DNA of 64,000 nt from positions 101,016-165,015 of the forward strand of contig CAXXIF010000001.1 of assembly GCA_963677375.2 (NCBI GenBank), written 5' to 3'. This DNA is from Pseudaeromonas sp963677375 (GTDB lineage: Bacteria > Pseudomonadota > Gammaproteobacteria > Enterobacterales > Aeromonadaceae). Shown here in pieces: positions 1-8,896 of this stretch; the stretch's first letter is position 1; each line of letters starts with the position of its first letter. Both the position numbers and the translations under genes were made by a program. The notes beneath the pieces were generated by a model. That model did not search any database. It was not told the DNA's origin and saw only the letters and a list, made by a program, of their open reading frames with translations.

Positions 1-1517
1 TGCTTGGCATGCTTACCAGTGATATCGGCAGCCTTGGCACGCACGGTTTCACGGTAGGCAACCTGCGGCTTACCAACGTTGGCTTCAACCTTGAACTCGC
101 GACGCATACGGTCAACGATGATTTCCAGGTGCAGCTCACCCATACCCGCGATGATGGTCTGACTGGATTCTTCGTCAGTCCATACACGGAATGACGGATC
201 TTCTTGCGCCAGACGACCCAGAGCCAGACCCATTTTTTCCTGGTCAGCCTTGGTCTTCGGTTCAACGGCTACAGAGATAACCGGTTCCGGGAATTCCATA
301 CGCTCGAGGATGATAGGGGCATTTTCAGCACACAGGGTATCACCAGTGGTGACGTCCTTCAGACCGATAGCGGCCGCGATGTCACCGGCGCGAACTTCCT
401 TGATCTCTTCACGCTTGTTAGCGTGCATCTGTACGATACGACCGATACGGTCACGCTTGCCCTTCACAGAGTTCAGTACGCTGTCACCAGAGTTCACGAC
501 ACCGGAGTAGCAACGGAAGAAGGTCAGGTTACCAACAAACGGGTCAGTCGCGATCTTGAATGCCAGAGCAGAGAACGGCTCGTTATCATCAGCGTGACGC
601 TCAGCCGGGGTACCGTCTTCCAGTTGACCCGCGATAGCCGCGATATCGGTCGGAGCCGGCAGGTATTCGACCACGGCGTCCAGCATCGCTTGTACACCCT
701 TGTTCTTGAATGCAGAACCACAGGTAACCAGGATGATTTCGTTGTTCAGCGCACGCTGACGCAGGGCAGCTTTCAGTTCAACTTCAGAGAACTCTTCACC
801 ACCGAGGTATTTTTCCATCAACTCTTCTGAAGCTTCAGCTGCAGCTTCGATCAGCTTCTGATGCCACTCGTCGGCAGCATCTTGCAACTCAGCCGGGATC
901 TCTTCGTAGTCGAAGGTCACACCTTGGTCGGCTTCGCTCCAGTTGATGGCTTTCATCTTGATCAGGTCGATGACGCCCTTGAAGTTTTCTTCGGCACCGA
1001 TCGGCAGTTGCAGCGGAACAGGATTGCCCTTCAGACGGGACTTGATCTGTTCAACGGCACGCAAGAAGTTAGCACCGGTACGGTCCATCTTGTTGATGAA
1101 GGCAATACGCGGAACTTTGTACTTATTCGCCTGACGCCATACGGTCTCAGACTGAGGTTGTACACCACCGACAGCACAGTAAACCATGACGGCACCGTCG
1201 AGCACACGCATAGAGCGTTCTACTTCGATGGTGAAGTCAACGTGACCGGGGGTATCGATGATGTTAATACGGTGCGGTTGGAACTGCTTGCCCATACCAC
1301 TCCAGAAACAGGTGGTGGCAGCAGAGGTAATGGTGATACCACGTTCCTGCTCCTGTTCCATCCAGTCCATGGTGGCGGCGCCATCATGCACTTCACCGAT
1401 CTTATGGCTAACACCGGTATAGAAAAGGACACGTTCGGTAGTAGTTGTCTTACCAGCATCAATGTGAGCACTGATGCCGATATTGCGGTAACGCTCAATA
1501 GGTGTTGCACGAGCCAC
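1..1517 (-). CDS. fusA: Elongation factor G (3' part cut by window edge)
   Basis: EF-G is the ribosomal translocase GTPase. Reading the minus strand from 1517 gives a start of the form (M)ARATPIERYRNIGISAHID, with the P-loop AHIDAGKTT and the switch region DWMEQEQERGITI, diagnostic of EF-G. About 505 codons are present of the roughly 700 usual; the rest lies beyond base 1. The start is GTG at 1517-1515, preceded by AGAGGA about 8 nt upstream; no better ATG exists. It is the third gene of the str operon after rpsL and rpsG, 75 nt behind rpsG, so it should be co-transcribed from the rpsL promoter. Identity is certain; the GTG start is a strong inference. Confidence 0.97.
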   Translation of the reverse strand, partial: MARATPIERYRNIGISAHIDAGKTTTTERVLFYTGVSHKIGEVHDGAATMDWMEQEQERGITITSAATTCFWSGMGKQFQPHRINIIDTPGHVDFTIEVERSMRVLDGAVMVYCAVGGVQPQSETVWRQANKYKVPRIAFINKMDRTGANFLRAVEQIKSRLKGNPVPLQLPIGAEENFKGVIDLIKMKAINWSEADQGVTFDYEEIPAELQDAADEWHQKLIEAAAEASEELMEKYLGGEEFSEVELKAALRQRALNNEIILVTCGSAFKNKGVQAMLDAVVEYLPAPTDIAAIAGQLEDGTPAERHADDNEPFSALAFKIATDPFVGNLTFFRCYSGVVNSGDSVLNSVKGKRDRIGRIVQMHANKREEIKEVRAGDIAAAIGLKDVTTGDTLCAENAPIILERMEFPEPVISVAVEPKTKADQEKMGLALGRLAQEDPSFRVWTDEESSQTIIAGMGELHLEIIVDRMRREFKVEANVGKPQVAYRETVRAKAADITGKHAK

Positions 1518-1592
1518 GATAGATATCCTCTTACTAGGGTCAGACCCCAGATAATGAAAAATTGTGCAGACCCGAGGGCCTGCACAGTCGGA

Positions 1593-2063
1593 TTACCAAC
1601 GGTAATGAGCGAATGCCTTGTTGGCTTCGGCCATACGATGCACGTCTTCACGCTTCTTGACAGCGGAACCCTTATTGTCAGCAGCATCCAACAGTTCGCC
1701 TGCCAGGCGCTGAGCCATAGATTTTTCACCACGCTTGCGGGCTGCTTCAACCAACCAGCGCATGGCCAGTGCGTTACGACGCACAGGACGGACTTCTACT
1801 GGTACTTGGTAAGTAGAGCCACCAACACGACGAGACTTAACTTCGACGGTCGGACGGATGTGATCCAGGGCTTCTTCGAAGATAGCCATGTGATCTTTAC
1901 CGCTCTTGGTAGAGATGATTTCAAGCGCACCATAAACGATGCTTTCGGAGACGGACTTTTTGCCGTCAACCATTACGACGTTAATGAACTTAGCCAGCAG
2001 CTCAGATCCGAACTTGGGATCTGGCAGAATTTTACGCTGACCAACAACGCGACGTCTTGGCAT
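1593..2063 (-). CDS. rpsG: 30S ribosomal protein S7
   Basis: S7 nucleates assembly of the 30S head by binding 16S rRNA. The 156-residue product starts MPRRRVVGQRKILPDP, contains the conserved VEVRPVRRNALAMRW segment, and ends HRMAEANKAFAHYRW, the normal length for the family. It sits between rpsL and fusA. The rpsL-rpsG spacer is 99 nt, close to the E. coli spacer in which S7 binds its own mRNA to repress the operon; by family knowledge that control probably also operates here, although I did not fold the RNA. Confidence 0.98.
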   Translation of the reverse strand: MPRRRVVGQRKILPDPKFGSELLAKFINVVMVDGKKSVSESIVYGALEIISTKSGKDHMAIFEEALDHIRPTVEVKSRRVGGSTYQVPVEVRPVRRNALAMRWLVEAARKRGEKSMAQRLAGELLDAADNKGSAVKKREDVHRMAEANKAFAHYRW

Positions 2064-2162
2064 TTTGTATTCCTCGTAACTTCAGGTTTTACCCAAAACT
2101 AGAAAATATGAATTTTCTAAATAACGTAATTAACGTTTGGCCTTACTTAACGGAGGAATCCA

Positions 2163-2537
2163 TTAAGACTTAGGCTTCTTCACGCCATATTTGGAACGGG
2201 ATTGCTTACGGTCTTTAACACCGGCACAGTCCAACGCACCACGAACGGTGTGATAACGCACACCGGGGAGATCCTTAACACGACCGCCACGGATCAGCAC
2301 TACGGAGTGCTCTTGCAGGTTGTGACCTTCACCACCAATATAGGAGGTAACTTCAAAACCATTGGTCAGACGAACACGGCATACTTTACGCAGAGCAGAG
2401 TTCGGCTTCTTTGGTGTGGTGGTGTATACGCGAGTACACACGCCACGCTTCTGTGGGCACGCTTCCAGGGCAGGAACGGTGCTTTTCACAACTTGCTTAA
2501 CGCGCGGCTTACGAACCAGCTGGTTAATAGTTGCCAT
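2163..2537 (-). CDS. rpsL: 30S ribosomal protein S12
   Basis: S12 sits at the decoding centre and controls accuracy. The 124-aa product begins MATINQLVRKPRVKQ, exactly the family length; a longer in-frame reading from 2630 would start inside the promoter and is rejected. The two classic streptomycin-resistance segments, TTTPKKPNSALRK and VKDLPGVRYH, both carry the wild-type lysines, so the allele should be streptomycin sensitive. The start is preceded by AGGAGC about 8 nt upstream. It is the first gene of the str operon, with its own promoter at 2602-2630. Confidence 0.99.
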   Translation of the reverse strand: MATINQLVRKPRVKQVVKSTVPALEACPQKRGVCTRVYTTTPKKPNSALRKVCRVRLTNGFEVTSYIGGEGHNLQEHSVVLIRGGRVKDLPGVRYHTVRGALDCAGVKDRKQSRSKYGVKKPKS

Positions 2538-2601
2538 TAAAAAGCTCCTAATAGCTTTACAAACATATGAAAAATCCTCCCCGCAGACACGGGGACGCGA
2601 A

Positions 2602-2630
2602 ATTCTATGCGCATGTGCTAGGTGAGTCAA
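2602..2630 (-). promoter_or_regulatory. str operon sigma70 promoter
   Basis: On the minus strand TTGACT (2630-2625) is separated by exactly 17 nt from TAGAAT (2607-2602), followed by a discriminator TTCGCGTCCCCG. The predicted start lies near 2595, and the first transcribed bases would form a small hairpin (arms 2578-2583 and 2590-2595, TCCCCG/CGGGGA). Position and GC-rich discriminator fit a growth-rate-controlled ribosomal promoter directly upstream of rpsL. Confidence 0.85.
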
Positions 2631-2737
2631 GATTTATACAGAGAGTGATCACAAAGCCAACGAGAAGTAGCGCAAAACACAAAGAGTATAGGATGCTGAT
2701 GACACTTCGAGGTCGCCATATCGTGAATAGTTGCGAA

Positions 2738-3016
2738 TCACCAACGCAGAGGGGAACCCTGCTCCGCAACGAGATGAACAAAACCAGCCATATCGATCAC
2801 TTCACCCTGCATCGGGCATAAGCCTCGCGCCAATAGATCCTCCGCCAATACATATAGGGAAACACCCGTCGCCTGTAGCTGACTGGCAATATGTGGGACG
2901 CAGGCGGAAATGACCCCATCCTGGACCAAGAGTAACGAATCTGTCGCCCCCATCAGACTCAGGCACTCATCCAGCAGACGGCTCTCGAAGGGGGAATAAC
3001 GAACTATATGCAACAT
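2738..3016 (-). CDS. tusB: Sulfurtransferase complex subunit TusB (DsrH family)
   Basis: TusB is one of three subunits of the TusBCD complex that relays persulfide sulfur from TusA to TusE for 2-thiolation of wobble uridine in tRNA. The 92-aa product starts MLHIVRYSPFESRLLDE and contains SLLLVQDGV and YVLAEDLLARGL, matching E. coli TusB (LLLLQDGV, ALNEDLIARGL) and its 95-aa length. The start at 3016 was chosen over an upstream reading because it gives this alignment. It lies 10 nt behind tusC and 200 nt before rpsL. Confidence 0.95.
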   Translation of the reverse strand: MLHIVRYSPFESRLLDECLSLMGATDSLLLVQDGVISACVPHIASQLQATGVSLYVLAEDLLARGLCPMQGEVIDMAGFVHLVAEQGSPLRW

Positions 3017-3026
3017 AGCGAACTCC

Positions 3027-3383
3027 TCAAAAAACCAGCCTAACAGCATGTACCTGCAGCCGGGCCTGTATTTCATCCCGGCTCAGGACCTGCGCGGGAA
3101 TTAAGAGCTGCTCGGCACTGAGGTTTCGTTCCTGCAAGGATTCGGCGCAGAGGTAAACGTATTCAATATCGTATAATTCAAGCAGCTTGAACGTAGGGGC
3201 ATAATCGCGGCCCAATATCGCCGCGGGCTGCTGCCCAGCTAACAGCTGATATATACCGTCCCCAATAAAGAATACGGCTAGCTCATCCGTGAGTGCCGAG
3301 CAGGCCAATAACGCATCGAGTCCTTCGCGACCCGCAGCAGAACCGTGGGGCGCCGTTCGAAACAGAACCGCAATCTGGGACAT
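3027..3383 (-). CDS. tusC: Sulfurtransferase complex subunit TusC (DsrF family)
   Basis: The 118-aa product has the DsrE/F-like fold signature: an N-terminal strand MSQIAVLFRTAPHGS, then GREGLDALLACSAL and LAVFFIGDGIYQLL, as in TusC/DsrF proteins (about 119 aa). TusC forms the core of the TusBCD hexamer but lacks the sulfur-carrying cysteine of TusD. It lies 8 nt after tusD and 10 nt before tusB, in the conserved D-C-B order immediately upstream of the str operon. Confidence 0.95.
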   Translation of the reverse strand: MSQIAVLFRTAPHGSAAGREGLDALLACSALTDELAVFFIGDGIYQLLAGQQPAAILGRDYAPTFKLLELYDIEYVYLCAESLQERNLSAEQLLIPAQVLSRDEIQARLQVHAVRLVF

Positions 3384-3391
3384 GACAACTC

Positions 3392-3784
3392 CTAAAACTG
3401 GACCAGCCGATCAACACCGAGAGCAGCTTCCGCCAATTGCCCCAGTCCGGAGAGCAGAAAGGGTGACTCTACGTTGGCAACCGATAGGCCAGCTGCCATC
3501 GCCTCACTGTGATCCAGAACTCCCCGGCGCAATGCTGCAGCAACACAGACATCCAGCTCGACATTGAATTGCGTTGCAAGAGTACGCCAACCGGCGACAA
3601 GATCCTGCTCATCTGTCGCAGGTGAGGTCAGACAGTTGGCATTGAGCACACCCTCTTGATAAAAAAAGACCTTTTTAAGAGTATGACCCTGTGCGATCAC
3701 TTCGCGGGCGAAGAGATAAGCCTGCGAGGCAGCCTCGGTACCATAAGGAGCACCACAGATCAGGAGAGCAAAACTCAATGCCAT
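3392..3784 (-). CDS. tusD: Sulfurtransferase complex subunit TusD (DsrE family)
   Basis: TusD carries the catalytic cysteine that accepts sulfur from TusA. The 130-aa product starts MALSFALLICGAPYGTEAAS and contains KKVFFYQEGVLNAN, LTSPATDEQDL and VCVAAALRRGV, the last being the conserved active-site cysteine segment; it ends GVDRLVQF as E. coli TusD ends CDRVVQF. The start at 3784 gives the family length (128-130 aa); an upstream reading to 3871 would run into ridA. It begins 14 nt after ridA ends, so co-transcription is likely. Confidence 0.95.
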   Translation of the reverse strand: MALSFALLICGAPYGTEAASQAYLFAREVIAQGHTLKKVFFYQEGVLNANCLTSPATDEQDLVAGWRTLATQFNVELDVCVAAALRRGVLDHSEAMAAGLSVANVESPFLLSGLGQLAEAALGVDRLVQF

Positions 3785-3798
3785 ACAAAAACCCCGAT

Positions 3799-4185
3799 TT
3801 AGTTGCCTACATAGGCAATGGCTTCCACTTCCACCAGAACATCTTTGGGCAGACGTGCAACTTCCACGCATGAACGAGCCGGTGCGGCATCCCCCAGATA
3901 TTTGGCATACACGCTATTGAAGGCAACGAAGTCTTCCATATTTTTCAGATAGCAGGTGGTCTTCAAAACCGTTTGTGCTGAAGCGCCTGCCGCTTCAAGG
4001 ATCGCCAACAAGTTCTTCATCACCTGCTCAGCCTGCACCTCAATCGAGCCGGTGACCAACTCCATCGTGGCCGGGTCCAGGGGGATCTGACCCGAAGTAA
4101 AAACCAAGTCGCCCAATCGTGTCGCTTGAACGTAAGGGCCAATAGCCGCTGGGGCTTGCTGGGTCGAGATAACCTCTTTTTTCAT
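3799..4185 (-). CDS. ridA: RidA family enamine/imine deaminase
   Basis: RidA hydrolyses reactive 2-aminoacrylate and related enamines released by PLP enzymes, protecting the cell. The 128-aa product has the full family pattern: IGPYVQATRLGDLVFTSGQIPLDP near the N-terminus, the middle VLKTTCYLKNM, and the C-terminal RSCVEVARLPKDVLVEVEAIA containing the substrate-binding arginine. RBS AAGGAG lies 7 nt before the ATG. The gene lies between rpoC and tusDCB, only 14 nt from tusD, so it appears to lead the tus transcript; no functional link to tRNA thiolation is obvious. Confidence 0.93.
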   Translation of the reverse strand: MKKEVISTQQAPAAIGPYVQATRLGDLVFTSGQIPLDPATMELVTGSIEVQAEQVMKNLLAILEAAGASAQTVLKTTCYLKNMEDFVAFNSVYAKYLGDAAPARSCVEVARLPKDVLVEVEAIAYVGN

Positions 4186-4453
4186 CTGATGCTCCTTGCT
4201 CTCTGCATATAAATCCTGTCACTACCACAATACGGCTCAGATAAGGCAGGGCATGTTCCCATTGGACCAACCATTAGCGGCAAAGATGCCACCATCGAGC
4301 CCCATGGATGGGGTCACGGCGTGTTGGTAAAGGGGAATGCCCCTGCATTATTCTTAAATGAACCGCATTGCGGGGAAATCCGGCGAGAAGTTTTCGCTGT
4401 CTCGGCTCAGGAGTCAAGCCTCCTAGCGCGTCACCACAGATGCAACAGCCATG
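4186..4453. other. Gene-free spacer upstream of ridA
   Basis: About 270 bases between the ridA start and the rpoC terminator hold no credible ORF. It should contain the ridA-tus promoter on the minus strand, but I see no convincing -35/-10 pair. A GC-rich inverted segment near 4299-4310 (CCCCATGGATGGGG) is visible. Confidence 0.5.
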
Positions 4454-4478
4454 AAAAAGGGCCCCGGAGGGCCCTTTT
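4454..4478 (-). terminator. rpoC terminator
   Basis: A perfect 10-bp stem (AAAAGGGCCC 4455-4464 with GGGCCCTTTT 4469-4478, loop CGGA) lies 31 nt after the rpoC stop and is followed on the minus strand by a T run. It is symmetrical enough to act in both directions. It ends the rplKAJL-rpoBC transcription unit. Confidence 0.9.
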
Positions 4479-4509
4479 ATACTTCATCTTTCGACTCTAA
4501 CAACAGCGA

Positions 4510-7500
4510 TTATTCTGCGTCGAAGCTTCCGGCAGCGTTCAACAGATCCGCCAGATTTTGCTCCGCCTCATCAGCCGTCACTTGCGGTGCTGGTGCTTGC
4601 GCAGCAGCTTTACGCTTCTTGTGGCGGGCTTCGTGGTAGGCAAAGCCAGTACCGGCCGGGATCAGACGACCCACGATGACGTTTTCCTTCAGACCGCGGA
4701 GGTCATCTTTCTTACCAGACACAGCGGCTTCGGTCAGCACGCGAGTCGTTTCCTGGAAGGAAGCGGCAGAAATAAAGGATTCAGTGTTCAACGAGGCCTT
4801 GGTGATCCCCATCAGCACACGGCGATAGGTTGCCGGACGCTTGCCTTCCGCTTCGAGCTTGCGGTTAGCAATCTTGGCACGAGCCACTTCGACTTGTTCC
4901 CCTTCGAGGAACTCGGTGTCGCCACCATCGATGATCTCGCCCTTACGCAGCATCTGACGAACAATCACTTCGATGTGCTTGTCGTTGATCTTAACGCCTT
5001 GCAGACGGTAAACGTCCTGCACTTCGTTGACGATGTAGTTCGCAACCGGGCTGATGCCGCGCAGACGTAGAATGTCATGAGCAGACTCAGGACCGTCGGC
5101 CAGGACTTCACCTTGTTGAACTTTTTCGCCTTCGAAGACGTTCAGGTTACGCCACTTCGGAATCATCTCTTCGTACGCTTCACCGCCGTCCGTCGGCGTG
5201 ATCACCAAGCGGCGCTTGCCCTTGGTTTCCTTACCGAAGGAGATGGTACCGGAGATCTCGGCCAGAATTGCCGGTTCCTTCGGTTGACGCGCTTCGAACA
5301 GATCAGCAACCCGAGGCAGACCACCGGTGATGTCCTTGGTACCGCCAGAAGCCTGCGGAATACGCGCAACCGCGTCACCCACGCTCACCTGGGCACCATC
5401 TTCCAATTGGACGATGGCCTGACCTGGCAAGAAGTACTGTGCAGATACTTCGGTACCCGGAATCAATACATCCTTACCATTGGCATCCACCAGTTTCACG
5501 GTCGGGCGCAGTTCCTTACCGGAGGATGAACGCTCATTGACGTCCAGAACCACCAGAGAGGAAAGACCGGTCAGTTCGTCGGTCTGACGGCTGACGGTGA
5601 TACCGTCAATCAGATCGATAAACTTGATGCGACCAGCCACTTCCGTGATGATCGGGTGAGTGTGCGGGTCCCAGTTGGCGACGATTTCGCCAGCCTTCAC
5701 GGATTGGCCATCCTTCACTTCCAACACGGAACCGTATGGAAGTTTATGGCTTTCCTTGGTGCGACCCAAGTCATCCATAATGGTCAATTCGGAAGAACGC
5801 GAGGTGATAACCAACTTACCGCTACTGTTCTCGACGAACTTGGCATTCTGTAACTTGGTAACACCTGTATTCTTCACGGTTGCGCTGCTTTCCGCAGCCG
5901 CACGTGATGCAGCACCACCGATGTGGAAGGTACGCATGGTGAGCTGGGTACCCGGCTCACCGATGGATTGCGCGGCGATAACACCAACCGCTTCCCCGGC
6001 GTTGACCATATGACCACGAGCCAAGTCACGGCCATAGCAGTGACCACAGATACCGAAGTCAGTTTCACAGGTGATCGCAGAGCGCACCTTCATGCGGTCA
6101 ACCGAGTTGGCCTCAAGAATGTTACACCACTGTTCATCCAGCAGCGTGTTACGTGCAATCAACAGCTCAGTGGTACCAGGCTTCAACACGTCTTCGGCAA
6201 CCACACGACCCAGCACGCGTTCACGCAACGGCTCGACCACATCGCCACCTTCGATCAACGGCATCATCCACAAGCCTTCAGTCGTGCCGCAATCCGGCTC
6301 GGTGATAACCATGTCTTGTGCCACGTCGACCAGACGACGAGTCAGGTAACCGGAGTTTGCAGTCTTGAGCGCTGTATCTGCCAGACCCTTACGAGCACCG
6401 TGAGTGGAGATGAAGTATTGGAGTACGTTCAAACCTTCACGGAAGTTCGCCACGATCGGCGTTTCGATGATAGAACCATCCGGTTTGGCCATCAGGCCCC
6501 GCATACCCGCCAATTGACGGATCTGAGCCGCAGAACCCCGCGCCCCGGAGTCGGCCATCATGAAGACGCTATTGAAAGAGGCTTGCTCTTCTTCTTCGCC
6601 CAAATGATTGGTCGCCATCTCTTTGGAGAGGTTTTCCATCATCGCCTTGGAAACGCGCTCGTTAGCGCTTGCCCAGATATCGATGACCTTGTTGTAGCGT
6701 TCGCCCGCGGTAACCAGACCAGATTGGAACTGCTCTTGGATTTCTGCGACTTCAGCTTCAGCGGCTTCGATGATCGGCTTCTTGGCATCCGGTATCACCA
6801 TGTCGTTGATACCGACCGAGGAACCTGACAGTGCCGCGTAGTGGAAACCGGTATACATCAGTTGGTCAGCGAAGATGACGGTGTCTTTCAGACCCAACTT
6901 ACGATAACAGGTGTTCAACAGCTTGGAGATAGCCTTCTTGCCCAGAGCCTTGTTGGAAACTGATTTGAACCAGGTTTCCGGACGAGCAGCCAGTTCGGCC
7001 TTCTCGGCATCGGTCAGCGGCTTCGGTTCGTCAATCAGCGCGTACTCCATACCCTTCGGCAGGATCAGCGACAGAATGGCACGACCAACTGTGGTGTTCT
7101 TCAGTTCAGTCTTGGCAATCAGCTCGCCATTCTCGGCCTTGGTGTATTCAGTGATACGGCACTTGACGCGCGCATGCAGAGAAGCCAGACCGGCGCGATA
7201 GACCTTTTCCGCTTCTTTCGAGCTGGCCAGGACCATACCTTCACCCTTGGCTCCCACCTTGGCGCGAGTCATATAGTACAGACCCAAGACCACGTCCTGA
7301 GAAGGAACTATGATAGGCTCACCAGAGGCTGGCGACAGAATGTTGTTGGTCGACATCATCAGAGCACGAGCTTCGAGCTGGGCTTCCAGAGTCAGCGGTA
7401 CATGGACCGCCATCTGGTCACCGTCGAAGTCGGCGTTGAATGCCGAACAGACCAGCGGGTGCAACTGAATTGCCTTCCCTTCAATCAGGGTCGGTTCGAA

Positions 7501-8808
7501 CGCCTGAATACCCAGACGGTGCAGGGTTGGCGCACGGTTCAGCATGACCGGGTGTTCGCGAATGACTTCGTCCAGGATATCCCACACGACCGCTTCTTCG
7601 CGTTCAACCATCTTTTTAGCGGCCTTGATAGTGGTCGCCAGACCACGAGCTTCCAACTTGCCATAGATGAACGGCTTGAACAGTTCCAACGCCATTTTCT
7701 TCGGCAGACCGCACTGATGCAGACGCAGAGTCGGGCCTACGGTAATGACGGAACGACCCGAGTAGTCAACACGCTTACCGAGCAGGTTTTGACGGAAACG
7801 ACCTTGCTTACCCTTGATCATATCGGCCAAGGACTTCAACGGACGCTTGTTGGAGCCGGTGATGGCACGACCGCGACGACCGTTATCCAGCAGCGCATCC
7901 ACAGATTCCTGCAGCATCCGTTTTTCGTTGCGCACGATAATGTCCGGTGCAGCCAGGTCCAGCAAACGCTTGAGACGGTTGTTCCGGTTAATGACGCGAC
8001 GATAGAGATCATTCAAATCTGAAGTCGCAAAACGACCGCCGTCCAGCGGTACCAGCGGACGCAGGTCCGGCGGCAATACAGGCAGCACTGTCATGACCAT
8101 CCACTCTGGCTTGTTGCCAGAGAACAGGAAGGCCTCCATCAGCTTCAGACGCTTGGTGGTCTTCTTGCGCTTGGTTTCGGAGTTGGTTTGATCCAGCTCT
8201 TCACGCATCTGGGCGATTTCTTGCTCCAGATCGATGGCTCGCAACAATTCCAGGATGGCTTCAGCACCCATCTTGGCTTCGAATTCGTCACCATACTCTT
8301 CCAGCGCATCCAGATACTGCTCTTCGCTCAGCATCTGGCCACGTTCCAGCGCGGTCATGCCCGCTTCGATCACAACAAATGATTCGAAGTAGAGCACGCG
8401 CTCGATATCACGCAGGGTCATATCCAGCAACAGACCGATACGAGACGGCAGGGACTTCAGGAACCAGATGTGCGCCACAGGCGACGCCAGTTCGATGTGC
8501 CCCATGCGTTCACGACGCACTTTGGTCTGTGTTACTTCAACGCCACACTTTTCGCAGATTACACCGCGATGCTTGAGACGCTTGTACTTGCCGCACAGAC
8601 ATTCGTAATCTTTTACCGGCCCGAAGATTCGGGCACAGAACAGGCCATCACGCTCCGGCTTGAAAGTCCGGTAGTTGATGGTTTCCGGCTTTTTCACTTC
8701 ACCGAAAGACCAGGAACGGATCATGTCCGGGGAAGCCAGACCGATTTTGATACCATCAAATTCTTCGGTCTTGCTCTGGGCTTTCAAAAACTTTAGTAAG
8801 TCTTTCAC
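4510..8808 (-). CDS. rpoC: RNA polymerase subunit beta'
   Basis: The 1432-residue product is full length for gammaproteobacterial beta'. It starts MKDLLKFLKAQSKTEEFD. The N-terminal zinc ribbon CLCGKYKRLKHRGVICEKCG is near residue 70, the catalytic Mg-binding loop NADFDGDQMAVH near 460, and the second zinc site CETDFGICGHCYG near 890. The bridge-helix/trigger-loop region is intact. It follows rpoB by 84 nt containing two hairpins and is closed by a strong terminator. Nothing is broken or unusual. Confidence 0.99.
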   Translation of the reverse strand: MKDLLKFLKAQSKTEEFDGIKIGLASPDMIRSWSFGEVKKPETINYRTFKPERDGLFCARIFGPVKDYECLCGKYKRLKHRGVICEKCGVEVTQTKVRRERMGHIELASPVAHIWFLKSLPSRIGLLLDMTLRDIERVLYFESFVVIEAGMTALERGQMLSEEQYLDALEEYGDEFEAKMGAEAILELLRAIDLEQEIAQMREELDQTNSETKRKKTTKRLKLMEAFLFSGNKPEWMVMTVLPVLPPDLRPLVPLDGGRFATSDLNDLYRRVINRNNRLKRLLDLAAPDIIVRNEKRMLQESVDALLDNGRRGRAITGSNKRPLKSLADMIKGKQGRFRQNLLGKRVDYSGRSVITVGPTLRLHQCGLPKKMALELFKPFIYGKLEARGLATTIKAAKKMVEREEAVVWDILDEVIREHPVMLNRAPTLHRLGIQAFEPTLIEGKAIQLHPLVCSAFNADFDGDQMAVHVPLTLEAQLEARALMMSTNNILSPASGEPIIVPSQDVVLGLYYMTRAKVGAKGEGMVLASSKEAEKVYRAGLASLHARVKCRITEYTKAENGELIAKTELKNTTVGRAILSLILPKGMEYALIDEPKPLTDAEKAELAARPETWFKSVSNKALGKKAISKLLNTCYRKLGLKDTVIFADQLMYTGFHYAALSGSSVGINDMVIPDAKKPIIEAAEAEVAEIQEQFQSGLVTAGERYNKVIDIWASANERVSKAMMENLSKEMATNHLGEEEEQASFNSVFMMADSGARGSAAQIRQLAGMRGLMAKPDGSIIETPIVANFREGLNVLQYFISTHGARKGLADTALKTANSGYLTRRLVDVAQDMVITEPDCGTTEGLWMMPLIEGGDVVEPLRERVLGRVVAEDVLKPGTTELLIARNTLLDEQWCNILEANSVDRMKVRSAITCETDFGICGHCYGRDLARGHMVNAGEAVGVIAAQSIGEPGTQLTMRTFHIGGAASRAAAESSATVKNTGVTKLQNAKFVENSSGKLVITSRSSELTIMDDLGRTKESHKLPYGSVLEVKDGQSVKAGEIVANWDPHTHPIITEVAGRIKFIDLIDGITVSRQTDELTGLSSLVVLDVNERSSSGKELRPTVKLVDANGKDVLIPGTEVSAQYFLPGQAIVQLEDGAQVSVGDAVARIPQASGGTKDITGGLPRVADLFEARQPKEPAILAEISGTISFGKETKGKRRLVITPTDGGEAYEEMIPKWRNLNVFEGEKVQQGEVLADGPESAHDILRLRGISPVANYIVNEVQDVYRLQGVKINDKHIEVIVRQMLRKGEIIDGGDTEFLEGEQVEVARAKIANRKLEAEGKRPATYRRVLMGITKASLNTESFISAASFQETTRVLTEAAVSGKKDDLRGLKENVIVGRLIPAGTGFAYHEARHKKRKAAAQAPAPQVTADEAEQNLADLLNAAGSFDAE

Positions 8809-8836
8809 GTGTGTCTCCCGTCAGGAGTTCAATCTT

Positions 8837-8896
8837 GGCGCCCCTTGCGGGGCGCCCTTGTCAATCTCGGCTTATAAGGGGTGGCGAACCCCTTAT
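8837..8896 (-). other. Two hairpins at the rpoB-rpoC junction
   Basis: Hairpin one is GGCGCCCC (8837-8844) with GGGGCGCC (8849-8856), loop TTGC. Hairpin two is ATAAGGGG (8874-8881) with CCCCTTAT (8889-8896), loop of 7, and its 3' arm overlaps the rpoB stop codon. Neither is followed by a T run on the minus strand, so they look like processing, pausing or mRNA-stability elements rather than terminators. Confidence 0.65.

Noticed and set aside
861..2102. Long plus-strand open frame opposite fusA and rpsG (413 codons)
   Set aside because: It is antisense to two ribosomal-translation genes with certain identity, has no protein-like pattern, and arises from their biased codon use.
5923..6828. Plus-strand open frame of about 300 codons opposite rpoC
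   Set aside because: Shadow of rpoC codon usage; rich in R, H and T with no domain. Similar frames opposite rpoB, rplA and tuf were rejected likewise.
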